A DNA stretch of 53,335 nt from an uncultured Oscillospiraceae bacterium. GTDB taxonomy: Bacteria > Bacillota > Clostridia > Oscillospirales > Acutalibacteraceae. The position numbers and the translations under genes were made by a program. A model generated the notes under the pieces. It was given only the letters and a program-made list of their open reading frames with translations. It had not been told where the DNA came from and made no database searches. The stretch lies in NCBI GenBank assembly GCA_900549825.1, contig URQB01000016.1, forward strand, positions 1-53,335, in the 5' to 3' direction. Positions 24,886 through 33,382 of this stretch are shown here, piece by piece (positions within the stretch are counted from its first letter, which is position 1; each line of letters opens with the position of its first letter).

Positions 24886-24894
24886 TGTTATAAT
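24886..24894 (+). promoter_or_regulatory. Extended -10 promoter upstream of tsaE
   Basis: TGTTATAAT gives an extended -10 (TGnTATAAT). There is no good -35 hexamer 17 bases upstream. It would produce a leader of about 170 bases before tsaE. Confidence 0.45.
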
Positions 24895-24901
24895 AACCTC
24901 A

Positions 24902-24984
24902 CGAAACACACACGAAATCACAGATTTCTGGTGTTTCGGAGAACATTGTTCCTTCAATTGCCGGCTCGCCAGCGAGGCCCGGCA
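24902..24984 (+). other. Structured leader of tsaE (two strong hairpins)
   Basis: CGAAACAC (24902-24909) pairs with GTGTTTCG (24931-24938), with an inner GAAAT/ATTTC stem. TGCCGGCTCG (24959-24968) pairs with CGAG and CCGGCA (24973-24984) around a four-base loop with a two-base bulge. Neither is followed by a T-run, so they are more likely mRNA structure than terminators. Confidence 0.4.
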
Positions 24985-25073
24985 GCCTTGCCGCCCATGC
25001 GTTGATTCTAATCAGAGCAAAACTCAGCTGCACTACATTCTAAAACTTCAATTTACTGGAAAGGTGGGAATAC

Positions 25074-25505
25074 ATGCAGATCATTCACACCAATAGTGTG
25101 CAGGAGACGGAGGCGGCGGGAAAAGCTCTCGCGACAACGCTTCACGCAGGCTGTACCGTTGCCCTGTTTGGCGGGATGGGCATGGGAAAAACCGCCTTTG
25201 TGCGCGGGCTCGCGCAAGGGTTGGGCATCGACGCGGAAGTCACCAGCCCCACCTTCGCGCTGGTGCATGAATACGGCGGGAAGCCCCCGCTCTGCCATTT
25301 CGATATGTACCGCGTCAATTCCTGGGACGGTTTATATTCCACCGGCTTTTTTGACTATCTGGACGCGGGAGGGATTCTGGCCGTTGAGTGGAGTGAAAAT
25401 ATCGAAGGCGCATTGCCGGAGGATGCCATCCGCGTAGAATTCCAGCGCGGAGAATCTGAAAATGAACGAATCATTACGATTGAAAGAGGCAGTGAAACCG
25501 CATGA
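25074..25505 (+). CDS. tsaE: tRNA threonylcarbamoyladenosine ATPase TsaE
   Basis: This 143-residue P-loop ATPase helps the TsaB-TsaD complex make t6A at position 37 of ANN-decoding tRNAs. Walker A is GGMGMGKT (about 34-41), followed by FVRGLAQGLG, TSPTFALVHEY and HFDMYRV. EWSENIEGALPE is a typical C-terminal segment. AAAGGTGGG precedes the ATG. It overlaps tsaB by four bases (ATGA), so the two are coupled. Confidence 0.95.
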   Translation: MQIIHTNSVQETEAAGKALATTLHAGCTVALFGGMGMGKTAFVRGLAQGLGIDAEVTSPTFALVHEYGGKPPLCHFDMYRVNSWDGLYSTGFFDYLDAGGILAVEWSENIEGALPEDAIRVEFQRGESENERIITIERGSETA

Positions 25506-26200
25506 AAATTCTTGCGCTGGAGTCTTCTGCCTGCGCCGCAAGCGCGGCAATTGCAGAGGATGGAAAGCTTTTGGGAGCAGCTTTTTTAAATGTCGGCCTG
25601 ACGCACAGCCAAACACTGCTCCCGCTGGTGCTTGGCCTTTTGAAAAATGCAAACCTGGCGCTTGAGGAGGTCGATGCTTTTGCTGTGACAAGTGGCCCCG
25701 GTTCATTTACGGGTGTACGGATCGGCGTAGCGGCGCTGAAGGGCCTGGCTTTCCCGTTTGACAAGCCCTGTATCCCCCTTTCCACGCTGGAGGTGATAGC
25801 CTTCGGGCAGGCGGAGCAGGATTGCACGGTATGTGCCGCGATGGACGCGCGGTGCGCACAGGTATACACGGCGTTATTCTCCTGCCAGAATGGAAGGCTC
25901 ACCCGGCTGACGGACGACGCCGCCCTGAAAATCACGGAGCTCCCTGCCCTGCTTGCCGGTCGGGATACGCCAGTCGTCTTCGCGGGAGATGGCGCAGTGC
26001 TTTGCTTTGAAGCAATTGGCGGGCAGATTCCCGGCAGCCGCCTTGCACCTGCATACAAGCGTTATCAGCAGGCGGCAAGCGCCGCTCTTTTGGCAGGAGA
26101 AAAGCTGCTCCTTGGCGAAGGGATCCCATCGGATGCGCTTACTCCTTTCTACCTGCGTCTGCCGCAGGCGGAGCGGGAGTTGAAGAAAAAACAAAAATAA
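25502..26200 (+). CDS. tsaB: t6A synthesis protein TsaB
   Basis: A 232-residue actin-fold (ASKHA) scaffold that dimerises with TsaD in t6A synthesis. KILALESSACAASAAI opens the N-terminal lobe, then GLTHSQTLLPLV and SGPGSFTGVRIGVAALKGLAF, the diagnostic motif (about 62-82). The C-terminal lobe is normal in length. Its start overlaps the tsaE stop. tsaD, often adjacent, is not here; a TsaD-like paralog occurs at 42635-43609. Confidence 0.93.
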   Translation: MKILALESSACAASAAIAEDGKLLGAAFLNVGLTHSQTLLPLVLGLLKNANLALEEVDAFAVTSGPGSFTGVRIGVAALKGLAFPFDKPCIPLSTLEVIAFGQAEQDCTVCAAMDARCAQVYTALFSCQNGRLTRLTDDAALKITELPALLAGRDTPVVFAGDGAVLCFEAIGGQIPGSRLAPAYKRYQQAASAALLAGEKLLLGEGIPSDALTPFYLRLPQAERELKKKQK

Positions 26201-26227
26201 TAATTAAATTGTTTGGAGGAATCATAC

Positions 26228-26671
26228 ATGATCGCACTTGGAGCCGACCACGGCGGCTATCATCTCAAGGAAATCATCAAAAAACATCTGGAGGAGCGCG
26301 GGATCGAATACCGCGATTTCGGCACGGATTCTACAGAATCGGTCGATTACGCACCTATCGCGGCCGCGGCCGCGCGCGCCGTCGCAGCCGGTACCTGCGA
26401 GAAGGGCATCCTGTGTTGCGGCACAGGCATTGGCATTTCCATGGCGGCGAATAAAGTGAAGGGCATCCGCGCGGCATGCTGCTCGAATTATTTCGGCGTA
26501 AAATATACGCGGCTGCATAACGATGCGAATATGCTCTGCCTCGGTGAGCGCGTTATCGGCCCGGGCCTCGCGCTGGAGCTCGTCGACGTATTCCTCGACA
26601 CGCCCTTTGAGGGCGGCCGGCATCAGCGCCGTATTGACCAGATCACAGCGATTGAAAACGGAGAATTATAA
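26228..26671 (+). CDS. rpiB: Ribose-5-phosphate isomerase B
   Basis: This 147-residue sugar-phosphate isomerase of the RpiB/LacAB family interconverts ribose-5-P and ribulose-5-P. IALGADHGGYHLKE carries the phosphate/base residues. CCGTGIGISMAANKVKGIRAA contains the catalytic Cys, and LHNDANMLCLGERVIG completes the family signature. The start is set at MIALGADHGG with GGAGG upstream. It lies 27 bases after tsaB and may share its transcript. Confidence 0.94.
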   Translation: MIALGADHGGYHLKEIIKKHLEERGIEYRDFGTDSTESVDYAPIAAAAARAVAAGTCEKGILCCGTGIGISMAANKVKGIRAACCSNYFGVKYTRLHNDANMLCLGERVIGPGLALELVDVFLDTPFEGGRHQRRIDQITAIENGEL

Positions 26672-26748
26672 TAAACAAAACGTTTGGCCATGCTTCTATT
26701 AGCTGACAAACGCATATCCCGGCGTTGGATTGAAAAAGGAGTATATAG

Positions 26749-27030
26749 ATGAGATTTGCCTATATCATTATGGGAGAATTCGCCTCCAGTCAGGATCGGG
26801 CAAGCATTCATGACGGAGCAGCGCAGATCATCGGCGTATCAAATCTTGAAGAAGCTTGTTCGGCGGCAAAAAAGCTGTGCGAAAGCGGTGTGGACTGTAT
26901 CGAGGTTTGCGGAGCGTTTGGAGAAAATGGGGCAAAAAAAATTATAGAGGCCACGGAAAATAAAATTCCTGTGGGATATGTGATCCACCTCCCGGAGCAA
27001 ACCCCTTTATTCCACTCCTTGTTTGGCTGA
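26749..27030 (+). CDS. DUF6506-like small protein
   Basis: A 93-residue soluble protein that I match from memory to the DUF6506 family: MRFAYIIMGEFASSQDRASI, an IIGVSNLEEACSAAKKL segment, CIEVCGAFGENGAKKIIEAT and a closing GYVIHLPEQ. The fold looks alpha/beta with two conserved cysteines (in DCIEVCGAF). No catalytic role is established that I know of. GGAG precedes the ATG. It lies 77 bases after rpiB and 50 before the SEDS gene. Confidence 0.7.
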   Translation: MRFAYIIMGEFASSQDRASIHDGAAQIIGVSNLEEACSAAKKLCESGVDCIEVCGAFGENGAKKIIEATENKIPVGYVIHLPEQTPLFHSLFG

Positions 27031-27080
27031 ATCAAAAGGCTGCGGTCATACCAGAAATACCGATTTTCGGAGGCGACGCA

Positions 27081-28265
27081 ATGCAAAAATTTCGAAGCTG
27101 GTTCAGGCATTATTTCAGGGAAACGGATAAGCTCCTGTTTTTCCTGTGTCTTTGCGCATCCGTTTTTGGGATGCTGCTTGTATACAGCGCGACGAAAAAC
27201 GGCGCGACAAAGCTGATCCCTGCCGAGTTGAGAACCATGATCATCGCGGTGGGAGTCGGTCTGATTCTCTGCCTGCTGATTTCTTTTCTCGACTATGAGG
27301 TGATCATCCGGCTATGGCCGCTGGTCGCGGTCTTCTGCATTCTGATCATGTGTTCGCTTTTCATCTGGGGTGTTGCGCCGAACGCAAGGCAGGATGCGCG
27401 CTCCTGGCTCGATCTCAAGGTGTTTTATTTCCAGCCGTCGGAGCTTGTTAAAATTGGGTTTATCATCACCTTCGCCGTCCATCTGGACGCGGTGAAGGAC
27501 CATGTAAGCAAATTCACTACTGTCCTGCTGCTTGGCATTCATGCCCTGATTCCGATCGGGCTCGTGATGGCCACGGGCGACGACGGCTCTGCGCTTGTAT
27601 TTATGCTGATATTCCTTGGTATGATGTTTGCGGCTGGTGTTCATTGGGGATATTTCGTTGCTGGGTTTGCGGCGGTTGTCGTGGCCTTCCCCGCCATCTG
27701 GGCGCTGGGAGATAAATTCATTTTGAATCAGGATCAAAAAAACCGTTTTCTCGCTATCCTCTACCCCGATCTCTATGCGAAGAGTGAAGCGTTTCAGCAA
27801 AACCGCGGCATCGGCGCGATCGGCTCCGGGCAGTTATTCGGCCAAGGGCTTTTCAACGGCAACTATACACAGAGCGCCGCCGTACCTGAGAGCGAAAACG
27901 ACTTTGTATTTACCGTAGCGGCAGAAGAGTTTGGCTTTATTGGCGCGATCGCCGTGCTCGTGCTGCTCGCAGCGATCATTCTGCGCATCGTCATCAACGG
28001 CAAGCGCGCAAACGATAACGCAAGCTATTTGATGTGCATGGGCATGGCTTCCATGCTCGCAGCACAGCTCATCATCAATATCGGCATGGTCCTGCGGTGG
28101 CTGCCAGTGATCGGCATTACGCTCCCGTTTTTCAGCGCGGGCGGTTCGTCCAACCTGTGTGTCTATATCGGCATCGGGCTGATGATGAGCATCTACCGGT
28201 TCAATCAGAAAACACCCGCTGCGAATTTCCGATTGCAGCGCGTCGTCACCCGCTTTTCCGCCTGA
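27081..28265 (+). CDS. SEDS-family peptidoglycan polymerase (RodA/FtsW/SpoVE type)
   Basis: This 394-residue polytopic membrane protein, about ten segments, belongs to the shape, elongation, division and sporulation family. It polymerises lipid II into glycan strands together with a class B PBP. Family marks include LLVYSATKNG after the first helix, the ARSWLDLKVFYFQPSEL loop, ENDFVFTVAAEEFGFIGA and the C-terminal PFFSAGGSSN loop. SAGGSSN replaces the usual SYGGSS. It most resembles RodA-like members, but RodA, FtsW and SpoVE are hard to separate by eye. GGAGGCG precedes the ATG. Confidence 0.85.
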   Translation: MQKFRSWFRHYFRETDKLLFFLCLCASVFGMLLVYSATKNGATKLIPAELRTMIIAVGVGLILCLLISFLDYEVIIRLWPLVAVFCILIMCSLFIWGVAPNARQDARSWLDLKVFYFQPSELVKIGFIITFAVHLDAVKDHVSKFTTVLLLGIHALIPIGLVMATGDDGSALVFMLIFLGMMFAAGVHWGYFVAGFAAVVVAFPAIWALGDKFILNQDQKNRFLAILYPDLYAKSEAFQQNRGIGAIGSGQLFGQGLFNGNYTQSAAVPESENDFVFTVAAEEFGFIGAIAVLVLLAAIILRIVINGKRANDNASYLMCMGMASMLAAQLIINIGMVLRWLPVIGITLPFFSAGGSSNLCVYIGIGLMMSIYRFNQKTPAANFRLQRVVTRFSA

Positions 28266-28279
28266 GTTGATACGTCTGC

Positions 28280-28312
28280 GGCGTCCGTCCGAAGCAGGCC
28301 GGACGCCATTTT
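28280..28312 (+). terminator. Terminator of the SEDS gene
   Basis: GGCGTCCG (28280-28287) pairs with CGGACGCC (28300-28307), followed by ATTTTG, 15 bases past the stop. Confidence 0.6.
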
Positions 28313-28401
28313 GGGGCCTGTTTGGCTGGGGAAAAGTGCGGTTGTGCGCTTGCAAAGGTACAAAATGCGGGCCGTCGTGTAGTGCCCGCAAATGCTCTTT
28401 C

Positions 28402-28440
28402 AGGGGCGCGCTGCAAAACTTTCATTTTGCAACGCGCCCT
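28402..28440 (+). other. Long hairpin in front of the HAD phosphatase gene
   Basis: 28402-28418 pairs with 28425-28440 over about 16 bp with one bulge and one mismatch. No T-run follows. It ends about 12 bases before the AAGGAAGG ribosome binding site of the next gene, so it may influence translation or protect the mRNA end. Confidence 0.4.
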
Positions 28441-28467
28441 GCTATCAATGTAAAGGAAGGTAACGTT

Positions 28468-29286
28468 ATGGCAATTCAGCTCATTGCAATGGATCTGGAC
28501 GGAACGCTTCTCAGCGCCGATCATATGACGGTTTCCGACCGCAACCGAGAAGCGCTGCGCCGCGCATCTGAAAAGGGGGTACGCCTCGTTCTTGCCAGCG
28601 GAAGGACATGGGTGCAGCTTGAGAGTGTTGCACAGCAGGTTCCATCCATACAATATGCCCTGCTCTCCAATGGCGCCGCGGCACGAGACCTGCAGCAGGG
28701 CGAAAGGCTGTTTACCTTCGACTTCCCATGGGAGGACTTTCAAACGCTCCTCGCCCTGCTGCACCGTTACGACGCGGTATTTGAAACCTACTGCGCCGGG
28801 CAGTCCTATCTGGAAAGCCGCCTGACCGGGCGCTTTCAGAATAAAAGCCTGCCCGCCGCCTTTATCGAACGGCTGATAGCTCGCCTGCGCATCGTGGATA
28901 ATCTGGAGGAAACGCTTGCAGGGCAGGCGATTGAAAAGGTCAATGTCTTCTCCATGCCGGAGCAGAATTATGAGCCCCTGCTTGCCGCGCTGCGCCAAAC
29001 CGGCCGATTTGAGATTTCCTCCGCAATCATCGGCAATATGGAGGTAAACGCCAAGGGCATTGACAAGGGCGTGGGGCTTAAGAGGCTGTGTGCAGAGCTC
29101 GGCATTGCGCCGGAAAACGTGATGGCTTTCGGCGATGCGACCAACGACCTGGGGATGCTGTGTTGGGCGGGCTGGTCCTTTGCCATGGCAAACGCACATG
29201 AATCGGTCAAAAAGGCGGCGCGCTATGAAACCGCGTCCAATGAAGAGGACGGCGTAGCACGGGCAATCGATCGCTATGTGCTGTGA
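28468..29286 (+). CDS. Cof-type HAD-family phosphatase
   Basis: A 272-residue haloacid dehalogenase-type hydrolase of the Cof (IIB) subfamily, which removes phosphate from sugar phosphates or related metabolites. MDLDGTLLSAD carries the nucleophile and acid Asp, LASGR motif II, GIDKGVGLKRL the motif III Lys, and GDATNDLGML the Mg ligands. A mobile cap lies between about 85 and 190. I set the start at MAIQLIAMD with AAGGAAGG upstream; the longer frame through the hairpin is not credible. The substrate is unknown. Confidence 0.9.
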   Translation: MAIQLIAMDLDGTLLSADHMTVSDRNREALRRASEKGVRLVLASGRTWVQLESVAQQVPSIQYALLSNGAAARDLQQGERLFTFDFPWEDFQTLLALLHRYDAVFETYCAGQSYLESRLTGRFQNKSLPAAFIERLIARLRIVDNLEETLAGQAIEKVNVFSMPEQNYEPLLAALRQTGRFEISSAIIGNMEVNAKGIDKGVGLKRLCAELGIAPENVMAFGDATNDLGMLCWAGWSFAMANAHESVKKAARYETASNEEDGVARAIDRYVL

Positions 29287-29378
29287 AATCGGCCAGAAAT
29301 CGAGCTCGATTGTAAAAAAGGCTATTTTATAACGTGATTCAGGCCCTTTCTTCTCCGTTGCCTTCCCAACCCAAAACA

Positions 29379-29407
29379 TTGACAAAAATCCAACAAACGG
29401 CTACAAT
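29379..29407 (+). promoter_or_regulatory. Promoter of the acn-icd-rex operon
   Basis: TTGACA (29379-29384), 17 bases, TACAAT (29402-29407), 43 bases before the aconitase start. Confidence 0.8.
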
Positions 29408-29416
29408 AAAAAAAGA

Positions 29417-29435
29417 TTGTTAAAAACTCAAACAA
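29417..29435 (+). promoter_or_regulatory. Possible Rex operator near the transcription start
   Basis: TTGTTAA (29417-29423) and CAAACAA (29429-29435) form an imperfect dyad close to the Rex consensus half-sites TTGTTAA/TTAACAA. Five of seven bases match on the right, and the spacing is one base longer than the usual 18-bp site. It overlaps the expected start of transcription of an operon that itself encodes Rex. Confidence 0.4.
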
Positions 29436-29450
29436 GTAGGAGGACATGCA

Positions 29451-31385
29451 ATGGGATACACCCTCGGTCAAAAACTCATTCAATCACATCTTGTCAGCGG
29501 CGACATGACGCCCGGCAGCGAGGTCGGCATCCGCATCGACCAGACGCTCACGCAGGATGCTACCGGCACAATGGCCTATCTCGAATTTGAGGCGATGGGC
29601 GTCGAGCGCGTGCGCACGGAGCTCTCTGTCGCATACATCGACCATAACACCCTGCAGACGGGTTTTGAAAACGCGGACGATCACCGCTTTATCCAAACGG
29701 TCTGCAAAAAGCACGGCATCCGTTTCTCCCGCCCTGGCAACGGCATCTGCCACCAGGTTCACCTTGAGCGTTTCGGCATCCCCGGCAAAACGCTCATCGG
29801 CTCCGACAGCCACACCCCTACGGGCGGCGGTATCGGTATGCTCGCCATCGGCGCGGGCGGATTGGACGTGGCGGTCGCCATGGGCGGCGGTACATACTAT
29901 ATCACCATGCCGAAGATGGTGCGCGTCAATCTGACCGGCAAGCTCAACCCCTGGGTTGCCGCGAAGGATATCATTCTGGAAGTGCTGCGCATCATGTCAG
30001 TCAAGGGCGGCGTGGGCAAAATCATCGAATACGGCGGCGAGGGCGTGAAGACGCTGTCCGTCCCGGAGCGCGCGACGATCACCAACATGGGGGCGGAGCT
30101 CGGCGCGACCACCTCCGTGTTCCCATCCGACGAGGTCACCCATGCATTCCTGAAAGCACAGGGCCGGGAGCAGGATTGGATAGAGCTGCTGCCCGATGCG
30201 GACGCAGTATACGATGAAGTCATTGAGATTAATCTCTCCGCCCTCGCGCCGATGGCCGCCATGCCGCACAGCCCGGATAACGTAAAAAGCGTGACCGAGA
30301 TCGGCCCGATCAAGGTGGATCAGGTCAGTATTGGCTCCTGCACCAATTCCTCTCTGCTCGATATGCTCAAGGTTGCCGCGATCCTCAGGGGCAAAACGGT
30401 CCACCCGGATGTGAGCCTTTCCATCGCGCCCGGCTCCAAGCAGGTGCTCAATATGCTCGCACAGGACGGCGCACTGGCCGACATGATCGCCGCGGGCGCA
30501 CGCATCCTCGAATCCGCCTGCGGCCCCTGCATCGGCATGGGCCAGTCCCCGAATTCCAAGGGGATTTCCCTGCGTACCTTTAACCGCAACTTCGAAGGCC
30601 GTTCCGGCACGGCGGACGCGGGCATCTATCTTGTCAGCCCGGAGGTTGCCGCCGCGAGCGCGTTGGCCGGCGTGCTGACCGACCCGCGCACGCTGGGCGA
30701 CGCGCCACAGGTGACGCTCCCGGCGGAATTTCTCATCAACGACAATATGGTCGAGCTCCCCGCTTCCCCGGAGGAGGCAAAGGATGTGGAGGTCCTGCGC
30801 GGCCCGAACATCAAGGAATTTCCGGTGACGAAGGCGCTGCCGGATTCCATTAAGGCAAAGGCGGTGCTCAAGGTCGGCGACAACATCACCACCGACCACA
30901 TCATGCCCGCCGGCGCAAAGATCCTCCCCTACCGCTCCAACATCCCCTATCTTTCCAAATTCTGCTTCGGGCAGGTCGATCCGGATTTCTCCGAGCGCTG
31001 CAAGGCGGAGGGCAAGGGCATCATCATTGGCGGCGCGAACTACGGCCAGGGCTCTTCCCGCGAGCATGCGGCCCTCGTTCCGCTCTATCTCGGCGTGAAG
31101 GCCGTAATCACCAAGAGCTTCGCCCGCATCCACCAGGCGAACCTCATCAATGCGGGGATCCTGCCCTTCACCTTTGCAAACGAGGCGGACTACGATAAAA
31201 TCGAGCTCGGCGACGAGCTGCGCCTGCCGGACGTGCGCGCGCTGATTGCGGAGGGCAAGCCTGTCACGCTCGAAAACATGACGAAGAAGGAAAGTTATCC
31301 CCTCGCCTACTCCTTCTCGCAGCGGCAGACGGATATGCTTCTTGCGGGCGGTCTGCTCAATTACACTCGTGAAAATGCCAACTAA
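29451..31385 (+). CDS. acnA: Aconitate hydratase
   Basis: A 644-residue 4Fe-4S aconitase converting citrate to isocitrate via cis-aconitate. Cluster cysteines are in SIGSCTNSS and ESACGPCIGMG. Substrate residues appear in SDSHTPTGGGIGMLAIGAGGLDVA, and the swivel domain has GANYGQGSSREHAALVP. It is the shorter monofunctional type (mitochondrial-like), not the 890-residue AcnA/IRP1. AGGAGG lies seven bases before the ATG. It leads an operon with isocitrate dehydrogenase and Rex, implying that citrate is oxidised to 2-oxoglutarate for glutamate synthesis under redox control. Confidence 0.94.
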   Translation: MGYTLGQKLIQSHLVSGDMTPGSEVGIRIDQTLTQDATGTMAYLEFEAMGVERVRTELSVAYIDHNTLQTGFENADDHRFIQTVCKKHGIRFSRPGNGICHQVHLERFGIPGKTLIGSDSHTPTGGGIGMLAIGAGGLDVAVAMGGGTYYITMPKMVRVNLTGKLNPWVAAKDIILEVLRIMSVKGGVGKIIEYGGEGVKTLSVPERATITNMGAELGATTSVFPSDEVTHAFLKAQGREQDWIELLPDADAVYDEVIEINLSALAPMAAMPHSPDNVKSVTEIGPIKVDQVSIGSCTNSSLLDMLKVAAILRGKTVHPDVSLSIAPGSKQVLNMLAQDGALADMIAAGARILESACGPCIGMGQSPNSKGISLRTFNRNFEGRSGTADAGIYLVSPEVAAASALAGVLTDPRTLGDAPQVTLPAEFLINDNMVELPASPEEAKDVEVLRGPNIKEFPVTKALPDSIKAKAVLKVGDNITTDHIMPAGAKILPYRSNIPYLSKFCFGQVDPDFSERCKAEGKGIIIGGANYGQGSSREHAALVPLYLGVKAVITKSFARIHQANLINAGILPFTFANEADYDKIELGDELRLPDVRALIAEGKPVTLENMTKKESYPLAYSFSQRQTDMLLAGGLLNYTRENAN

Positions 31386-31421
31386 AATCCTGATAAATGA
31401 AAAGTATATGGAGGATGAACA

Positions 31422-32591
31422 ATGGACGAAGCAAAGATCAAATCCGCAGTAGAACATTTTGAAGCGCTTGTGCGCGAACAGTATGAGCGCTCTGACCGCA
31501 TCAAGGCGGATAAGGATTTTATCGACTATGAGAAGCTCGACAAAATCATCATCGGTGTCTGCGGCGGCGACGGCATCGGCCCGATCATCACGAAGGAATC
31601 CGCCCGCGTGCTCGAATATATGCTGCAGGACGACGTGAAGGCCGGCAAGGTCGAATTCAAGGTGATCGACGGCCTGACGATCGAAAACCGCGTGGCCGCC
31701 AATCAGGCCATCCCGGACGACGTGCTCGAGGAGCTCAAAAAGTGCCACGTCATCCTCAAGGGCCCGACCACGACCCCGCAGGCCGGCGACCCGTGGCCGA
31801 ATATCGAGAGCGCAAACGTGGCGATGCGCAAGGCGCTCGACCTGTTTGCCAACATGCGGCCGGTCAAGGTGCCGGACCAGGGCATTGACTGGACCTTCTT
31901 CCGTGAAAACACGGAAGGCGCCTACGCCGTCGGTTCCAAGGGTGTGCACGTGACGGACGACCTTGCGATGGATTTCGTCGTGGCGACGACGGAGGGCTGT
32001 GAGCGCATTGCCTGCCTTGCCTACGATTACGCAAAGCGCAACGGCAAGAATCGCGTCTCCATCGTCACGAAGGCCAACGTCATCAAAACGACGGACGGCA
32101 AGTTCCTCAACATCGCCAAGAAGATCGGCGAGGAATATCCGGAGATTACTACAGACGAGTGGTATATCGATATTCTCACGGCAAAGCTCATCGATGAGAA
32201 GCGCCGCCGCGATTTTCGCGTGTTTATCCTGCCGAACCTGTACGGCGATATCATCACGGATGAGGCCGCAGAGTTCCAGGGCGGCGTCGGCACGGCAGGC
32301 AGCGCAAATATCGGCAAACGCTATGCAATGTTTGAGGCCATCCACGGCTCCGCGCCCCGCATGATCCGCGAGGGCCGCGGCCAGTATGCAGACCCCTGCT
32401 CCATGCTGCGCGCGACCGTGATGCTCCTCTCTCACATCGGCCGTCAGGAAAAGGCCGACCTGCTTGAGCGCGCGCTCGATATCTGCATGCTGGAGGAGAA
32501 GAAACTGACCATCACGGGCCGCGATACGGGCTGCACCTGCAGCGAATTCGGCGATTATGTGATGGAGACCGTTCAAAAGCTGAGCAAATAA
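31422..32591 (+). CDS. icd: Isocitrate dehydrogenase (isocitrate/isopropylmalate family)
   Basis: A 389-residue beta-decarboxylating dehydrogenase making 2-oxoglutarate from isocitrate. GVCGGDGIGPIITKESARVL opens the fold. Substrate residues appear in ESANVAMRKALDLFANMRP, FFRENTEGAY, a catalytic Lys in VTKANVIK and the metal Asp pair in LYGDIITDEAAEFQGG. The coenzyme loop HGSAPRMIREGRGQYADP differs from classical NADP enzymes, so NAD versus NADP is open. Its place after aconitase decides isocitrate over isopropylmalate. GGAGG precedes the ATG. Confidence 0.88.
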   Translation: MDEAKIKSAVEHFEALVREQYERSDRIKADKDFIDYEKLDKIIIGVCGGDGIGPIITKESARVLEYMLQDDVKAGKVEFKVIDGLTIENRVAANQAIPDDVLEELKKCHVILKGPTTTPQAGDPWPNIESANVAMRKALDLFANMRPVKVPDQGIDWTFFRENTEGAYAVGSKGVHVTDDLAMDFVVATTEGCERIACLAYDYAKRNGKNRVSIVTKANVIKTTDGKFLNIAKKIGEEYPEITTDEWYIDILTAKLIDEKRRRDFRVFILPNLYGDIITDEAAEFQGGVGTAGSANIGKRYAMFEAIHGSAPRMIREGRGQYADPCSMLRATVMLLSHIGRQEKADLLERALDICMLEEKKLTITGRDTGCTCSEFGDYVMETVQKLSK

Positions 32592-32604
32592 GGACTGAGC
32601 GACT

Positions 32605-33240
32605 ATGGCGAAAAGTGAACATATCTCCATGTCCGTCATCAAGCGGCTCCCCCGTTACTACCGCTTCCTCGGCGAGCTGGAAAAGCATCATATCACCCGC
32701 ATCTCCTCCCGCGAGCTCTCCCAGCGCATGGGGCTGACTGCCTCGCAGATCCGGCAGGATCTCAACTGCTTCGGCGGCTTCGGCCAGCAGGGATACGGCT
32801 ATAACGTCGAGCAGCTTTATAAGGAGATCGGGCGCATCCTCGGCGTGGACCGGGGGCTGAAAACGATCCTCATCGGCGCAGGCAACCTGGGCCGGGCGAT
32901 TGCGACGCACATGTCCTTTGAAGCGCGCGGGTTCAACCTCATCGGTATCTTTGATAAGAACGAGGCCATGGCGGGCCAGCTTGTGCGTGGGCTCCCTGTG
33001 CGCCATGTCGACGGGCTGGACGATTTCTGCCGGGATCAGATGCCCGTGGTGGCGGTGCTGTGCATTTCGAGCGACAACGCGCCGGAGATCATTGCGCAGC
33101 TTGTAAAGCTTGGCATCAAAGGCTTTTGGAACTATACGCATTTCGATATCGCGGCGCATTATCCGGGCGTGGCGGTGGAAAATGTGCATTTGAGCGACAG
33201 CCTGATGACGCTGAGTTACCAGATGCGCACAAAGTTTTAA
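32605..33240 (+). CDS. rex: Redox-sensing transcriptional repressor Rex
   Basis: A 211-residue dimeric repressor that leaves DNA when NADH rises relative to NAD+. The N-terminal winged helix has ISMSVIKRLPRYYRFLGELE and RISSRELSQRMGLTASQIRQ, and DLNCFGGFGQQGYGY is the conserved hinge. The Rossmann domain has ILIGAGNLGRAIA (about 88-100), and the C-terminal swapped helix is present. It is the third gene of the acn-icd operon, 13 bases after icd, where a Rex-like dyad overlaps the transcription start. Autoregulation and feedback on isocitrate oxidation are inferred. Confidence 0.95.
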   Translation: MAKSEHISMSVIKRLPRYYRFLGELEKHHITRISSRELSQRMGLTASQIRQDLNCFGGFGQQGYGYNVEQLYKEIGRILGVDRGLKTILIGAGNLGRAIATHMSFEARGFNLIGIFDKNEAMAGQLVRGLPVRHVDGLDDFCRDQMPVVAVLCISSDNAPEIIAQLVKLGIKGFWNYTHFDIAAHYPGVAVENVHLSDSLMTLSYQMRTKF

Positions 33241-33269
33241 CAAGCGAATCGAACGAATAGCATCTATAA

Positions 33270-33308
33270 AACAGCCCTGCGATGTATCAGATCACAGGGC
33301 TGTTTTTC
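33270..33308. terminator. Terminator after rex, bidirectional
   Basis: AACAGCCCTG (33270-33279) pairs with CAGGGCTGTT (33295-33304), followed by TTTC on the plus strand. It also faces the minus-strand nitrilase gene ending at 33383. Confidence 0.9.
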
Positions 33309-33382
33309 TATTTGAAATACACATGATTATATGATTCGTAGAAAACTGCTATTAAGATATATTCCAATTTTTCACTCCAAAT

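Noticed and set aside
29997..32642. Long minus-strand frame of 881 codons opposite acn and icd
   Set aside because: It is the antisense shadow of two well-supported genes with GC-rich third positions; it has no family motifs.
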